This document shows, piece after piece, positions 61,069 through 64,000 of a stretch of 64,000 nucleotides of DNA. The notes under the pieces were generated by a model. That model was not told the DNA's origin and searched no databases. It worked only from the letters and a program-made list of their open reading frames with translations. Position 1 is the stretch's first letter. Every line of letters starts with the position of its first letter. A program made the position numbers and the translations under genes. The DNA comes from Psychromonas sp. MME1 (lineage in GTDB: Bacteria; Pseudomonadota; Gammaproteobacteria; Enterobacterales; Psychromonadaceae), in the NCBI RefSeq assembly GCF_041080865.1, contig NZ_CP160906.1:1364001-1428000 (forward strand), in the 5' to 3' direction.

Positions 61069-62723
61069 TGAGTAATACAAACCTTTGCCAACATCTGGTC
61101 AATGCAGCAAGTGAATTACCCGATGCGCTTGCCGTCGCAGTACAAACAAAAAAATTGACCAAATTAAGCTATCAAGAGATCAATTTTAAGCAACTAAATG
61201 AACGCTCCGATGCGATCGCCTTTGCGCTTAATCAATATGGTCTGAAGCGTGGCACAAAGGCGGTATTAATGGTTACACCCAGTATTGATTTTTTTGCACT
61301 CACTTTTGCACTTTTCAAAGCGGGCATCGTCCCTATTTTAGTGGATCCCGGCATGGGGATTAAAAATCTCAAACAATGTTTTATTGAAGCAAAACCAGAG
61401 GTTTTTATTGGTATCCCTAAGGCACATCTAGCGAGAAAACTATTTTCTTGGGGCAAAGAGAGTATTAAACAGACCATTAATGTGGGGGGAGTAAATCTTT
61501 TTGCTGATATTAGCCTCAACACCTTATTACGCCGCCATCAAAGCAATCGCTCTTATCAAATGGTACAACTTGCTGACCATGAAATGGCGGCTATCTTATT
61601 TACCAGTGGCAGCACTGGCAGCCCGAAAGGCGTTGTATATTCACATGCGATGTTTGAAGCACAAATAAATGTGCTTAAAAATGATTATGAAATTAAACAA
61701 GGTGAACGCGACTTAGCAACTTTTCCGCTATTTTCGCTTTTTGGCCCCGCACTGGGAATGGCTTCCATTGTACCTGATATGGATGCAAGCAAACCGATAA
61801 CAGCCAATCCTAACCATATTTTTGCCGCAATTGAAAAGTATCAATGCACAAATTTATTTGCTAACCCCGCATTAATCGAACTATTAGGACAAGCAGGCAA
61901 CAAACAGCAAATCAAATTATCTAGCATAAAACGAGTTATCAGTGCAGGAGCGCCTGCGACCTTGCCATCCATTGAACGCTTTACCAAATTGCTGTCAGGT
62001 AATAGCGAAGTGATTAACTCCTACGGTGCAACCGAGGCGTTACCAATCAGTAAAATTGCCAGTTCACAGCTATTACGTACCCATAGCATCACCGATACCG
62101 GTGGCGGTATTTGTGTCGGTTTACCCGTTGCAGGGGTGGACGTTAAAATCATCGCTATTAGCGATAAAATTATCGACAAATGGGACGATAGCCTTAGCTT
62201 ACCCAGCTATGAAATTGGTGAGATTGTAGTAAAAGGACCGCAAGTAAGCGAGCGCTATTATCATCGCGATCAGGCAACACTGGCGAGTAAAATTATAGAT
62301 GGTCAACAGGTACGTCACCGTATGGGTGATAGCGGCTATTTCGATGAACAGGGACGCTTATGGATGTGTGGACGCGCATCACACAGCGTACAAGCAACCA
62401 TTAATGAGCAAGAAAAGCGCTTTTTTTCCATCTCCTGTGAGCGTATTTTCAACACCCACCAAGCGATTAAACGTAGTGCCTTAGTGAGTATTGAAGAAAA
62501 TGGGAATATAGTGCCACTGTTGTGCATCGAGCTTAATCGTGACACGCATAAAAGCGCAAAAATGATTTTTACTGAATTGCGGCTAATTGCCGATAGACAC
62601 ACTCAAACGGTCGGTATTGAAAAATTTTTAGTGCACCCAAATTTCCCGATGGATATTCGCCATAACGCGAAAATATTTAGGGAAAAATTAGCTATTTGGG
62701 CGCAGCAACAAATCAATAAATAA
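61068..62723 (+). CDS. oleC: OleC, beta-lactone synthetase
   Basis: AMP-dependent ligase-fold enzyme that converts the 2-alkyl-3-hydroxyacid to a beta-lactone. The ATP loop [20 protein letters not shown] is near residue 180, [13 protein letters not shown] near 320, and the C-terminal hinge region with [20 protein letters not shown] near 420. I start at ATG 61068, whose A is the last base of the oleB stop; a TTG three bases upstream is less likely. About 551 residues, intact. A 12-base gap separates it from oleD. Confidence 0.92.
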   Translation: MSNTNLCQHLVNAASELPDALAVAVQTKKLTKLSYQEINFKQLNERSDAIAFALNQYGLKRGTKAVLMVTPSIDFFALTFALFKAGIVPILVDPGMGIKNLKQCFIEAKPEVFIGIPKAHLARKLFSWGKESIKQTINVGGVNLFADISLNTLLRRHQSNRSYQMVQLADHEMAAILFTSGSTGSPKGVVYSHAMFEAQINVLKNDYEIKQGERDLATFPLFSLFGPALGMASIVPDMDASKPITANPNHIFAAIEKYQCTNLFANPALIELLGQAGNKQQIKLSSIKRVISAGAPATLPSIERFTKLLSGNSEVINSYGATEALPISKIASSQLLRTHSITDTGGGICVGLPVAGVDVKIIAISDKIIDKWDDSLSLPSYEIGEIVVKGPQVSERYYHRDQATLASKIIDGQQVRHRMGDSGYFDEQGRLWMCGRASHSVQATINEQEKRFFSISCERIFNTHQAIKRSALVSIEENGNIVPLLCIELNRDTHKSAKMIFTELRLIADRHTQTVGIEKFLVHPNFPMDIRHNAKIFREKLAIWAQQQINK

Positions 62724-62735
62724 GCGAAATTAACC

Positions 62736-63806
62736 ATGTCATTTAACACGACTCCTGTATTCAATGAATTACATCCACAACAACAACTTGTACTAAAACA
62801 ACTTTCAGGAAAGGTGAAACGTGTTTTTGTCACTGGTGCGGGTGGTTTTTTAGGTAAAGCTCTGTGCCGATTCTTACGCAGTGCTGATATACAAGTTGTG
62901 GGTTTTGCTCGTGGTGATTATCCAGAACTTCGGGCAATGGGGATCGAGCTAATACAAGGTGATATCTGTGATGAAATGGCTCTGTTAGATGCCATGCAAG
63001 ATTGTGACCTGGTTTTTCATGTTGCCTCTAAAGCAGGGGTATGGGGGAGTAAAGATTCCTATTTCTTACCCAATGTACAGGGAACTGAAAACATAATCGC
63101 GGCATGTTTAGCACATAATATAAAACAGTTAGTCTATACCAGTACGCCAAGCGTTACCTTTTCTGGTGTTGATGAAGAAGGTATTGATGAATCGGCTCCC
63201 TATGCCGCACAGTTTTTAAATTTTTATGGCCTTTCGAAGGCAATTGCAGAGCAGAAAATTTTACAGGCCAATCATGAAAATCTTAAAACAACCGCCCTAC
63301 GACCACACTTAATATGGGGGCCAGGTGATCCGCATTTAACGCCTAGGGTATTACAACGGGCAGAAGCCGGTAAACTAAAATTAGTCGGAAAAACGGACAA
63401 ACTCGTTGATACGATTTACATCGATAATGCCGTTTACGGCCACCTACTCGCCGCTGTCGAATTATGCGCTAATGCCTCTCGCTGTACAGGTAAGGCTTAC
63501 TTTCTAAGCAATGATGAGCCTATTTTGATGGCCGACATGCTAAATAAGATACTCGCTTGCAAAGAACTACCAGCGGTCAGCAAACGGGTCTCAACACAAC
63601 TTGCATACTCTGTTGGAACATTGTTGGAGTGGATTTATATTGCCCTACGCAAACAACAGGAGCCAATTATGACGCGCTTTGTTGCAAGACAGTTATCAAC
63701 GAGCCACTATTTTGATATCAGTGCGGCAAAGAGTGATCTTGGCTATGAAGCATTAATCTCGATTGATGAAGGGATGGAAAAACTCAAACCATCAATAAAT
63801 GCCTAA
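62736..63806 (+). CDS. oleD: OleD, NADPH-dependent 2-alkyl-3-ketoacid reductase
   Basis: Extended SDR enzyme that reduces the OleA product to the 2-alkyl-3-hydroxyacid. The NADP motif VFVTGAGGFLGKALCRFL is near residue 30, with an N-terminal extension of 28 residues (FNTTPVFNELHPQQQLV). Catalytic Ser-Tyr-Lys appear as YTSTPSVTF and NFYGLSKAIAEQ. The frame is intact at 356 residues. It completes the cluster; the next gene on the opposite strand overlaps its 3' end by 15 bases. Confidence 0.92.
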   Translation: MSFNTTPVFNELHPQQQLVLKQLSGKVKRVFVTGAGGFLGKALCRFLRSADIQVVGFARGDYPELRAMGIELIQGDICDEMALLDAMQDCDLVFHVASKAGVWGSKDSYFLPNVQGTENIIAACLAHNIKQLVYTSTPSVTFSGVDEEGIDESAPYAAQFLNFYGLSKAIAEQKILQANHENLKTTALRPHLIWGPGDPHLTPRVLQRAEAGKLKLVGKTDKLVDTIYIDNAVYGHLLAAVELCANASRCTGKAYFLSNDEPILMADMLNKILACKELPAVSKRVSTQLAYSVGTLLEWIYIALRKQQEPIMTRFVARQLSTSHYFDISAAKSDLGYEALISIDEGMEKLKPSINA

Positions 63807-64000
63807 ACCACCATTTAATTCATTTTCGATCAAAAAAAGGCGGGTATCTAATTCGAGTTGATGATAATTAGGCAACATATAACAGCATAAATTATAAAAT
63901 GCCTTGTTGTGCTCTTTCTCTTTTAAATGCGCCAGCTCATGAACCACTATCATATCGAGCATCGCCTGCGGTGCATTTTTAAATAGCGTTGCAATACGGA
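63792..64000 (-). CDS. YgjP-like metallopeptidase (DUF45), 5' end outside window
   Basis: Only the C-terminal 69 codons are visible. Reading leftward from the window edge gives the zinc-binding motif VVHELAHLKEKEHNKAFY (HExxH with a downstream H-N-x-x-F/Y, as in YgjP/WLM-type peptidases), then a family-like C-terminus with CCYMLPNYHQLE. The stop TGA at 63792-63794 lies inside oleD, so the genes are convergent with a 15-base overlap. It is too short for the long-frame criteria but the motif is clear. Confidence 0.75.
   Translation of the reverse strand, partial: RIATLFKNAPQAMLDMIVVHELAHLKEKEHNKAFYNLCCYMLPNYHQLELDTRLFLIENELNGGLGIY

Overview
The window looks like chromosome from a cold-adapted marine gammaproteobacterium of the Psychromonas type (Alteromonadales). 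This is inferred from low-GC coding sequence, enterobacterial/Vibrio-like housekeeping genes (bioABFCD, topA-sohB, truA-folC-dedD-cvpA-purF, lonH-fabA, pdxB-usg-fimV), a complete oleABCD long-chain olefin cluster, and short dispersed elements with terminal inverted repeats. No rRNA, tRNA, CRISPR array, prophage or transposase gene is visible.

Layout. 0-2.5 kb: the 3' part of a divergent radA, convergent with an unrecognised 436-aa protein that resembles RelA/SpoT domains at its C-terminus. 2.5-7.6 kb: divergent biotin genes, bioBFCD leftward and bioA rightward, from overlapping promoters. 7.8-13 kb: a small membrane protein, asnS, and a large sensor with three periplasmic binding domains and a GGDEF domain. 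13-18 kb: leftward truA-folC-dedD-cvpA-purF. 18-24 kb: a hypothetical gene, topA, sohB, yciK and the 4.5S SRP RNA gene. 24-31 kb: a TauE-like permease, pssA, aspC, class I fumarase, pabB and cysB. 32-39 kb: an orphan histidine kinase, a membrane coiled-coil protein, a DksA/TraR-like zinc-finger protein, lonH, fabA, sppA and a DUF2919 protein. 39-42.3 kb: a secreted multidomain alpha-amylase. 42.7-47.2 kb: a sulfur/redox module (AGCS-type symporter, CoA-disulfide reductase-rhodanese, YeeE/YedE permease) behind a perfect FNR-type box. 47-50.5 kb: ndh, ycfP and nagZ. 50.8-56.9 kb: fimV, usg, pdxB and fabB, with mnmC divergent. 59.1-63.8 kb: oleABCD, then the 3' end of a YgjP-like metallopeptidase.

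How the genes connect. Fatty-acid supply (bio genes, fabA, fabB) sits in the same window as the ole genes, which would condense acyl-CoAs into long olefins. Sulfur handling recurs (cysB, TauE-like permease, rhodanese-CoADR, YedE), and FNR-like boxes suggest oxygen control of parts of the region.

A notable property is that six genes (bioB, the GGDEF sensor, aspC, lonH, the amylase and the CoA-disulfide reductase) carry eight single-base lesions that split otherwise full-length, well-conserved frames. Two are in-frame nonsense codons and six are one-base frameshifts. I cannot tell from the sequence alone whether these are real mutations or consensus errors; the spread across housekeeping genes favours errors for several of them, while the amylase with three lesions is the best candidate for true decay.

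I did not find a clearly new defence or mobile system. The strongest candidates for undescribed biology are the RadA-like/RelA-SpoT-like gene pair, the FNR-linked sulfur module, the orphan kinase cluster at 32-34 kb, and the family of inverted-repeat elements, one of which sits where an ancestral fimV-truA gene order has been broken.
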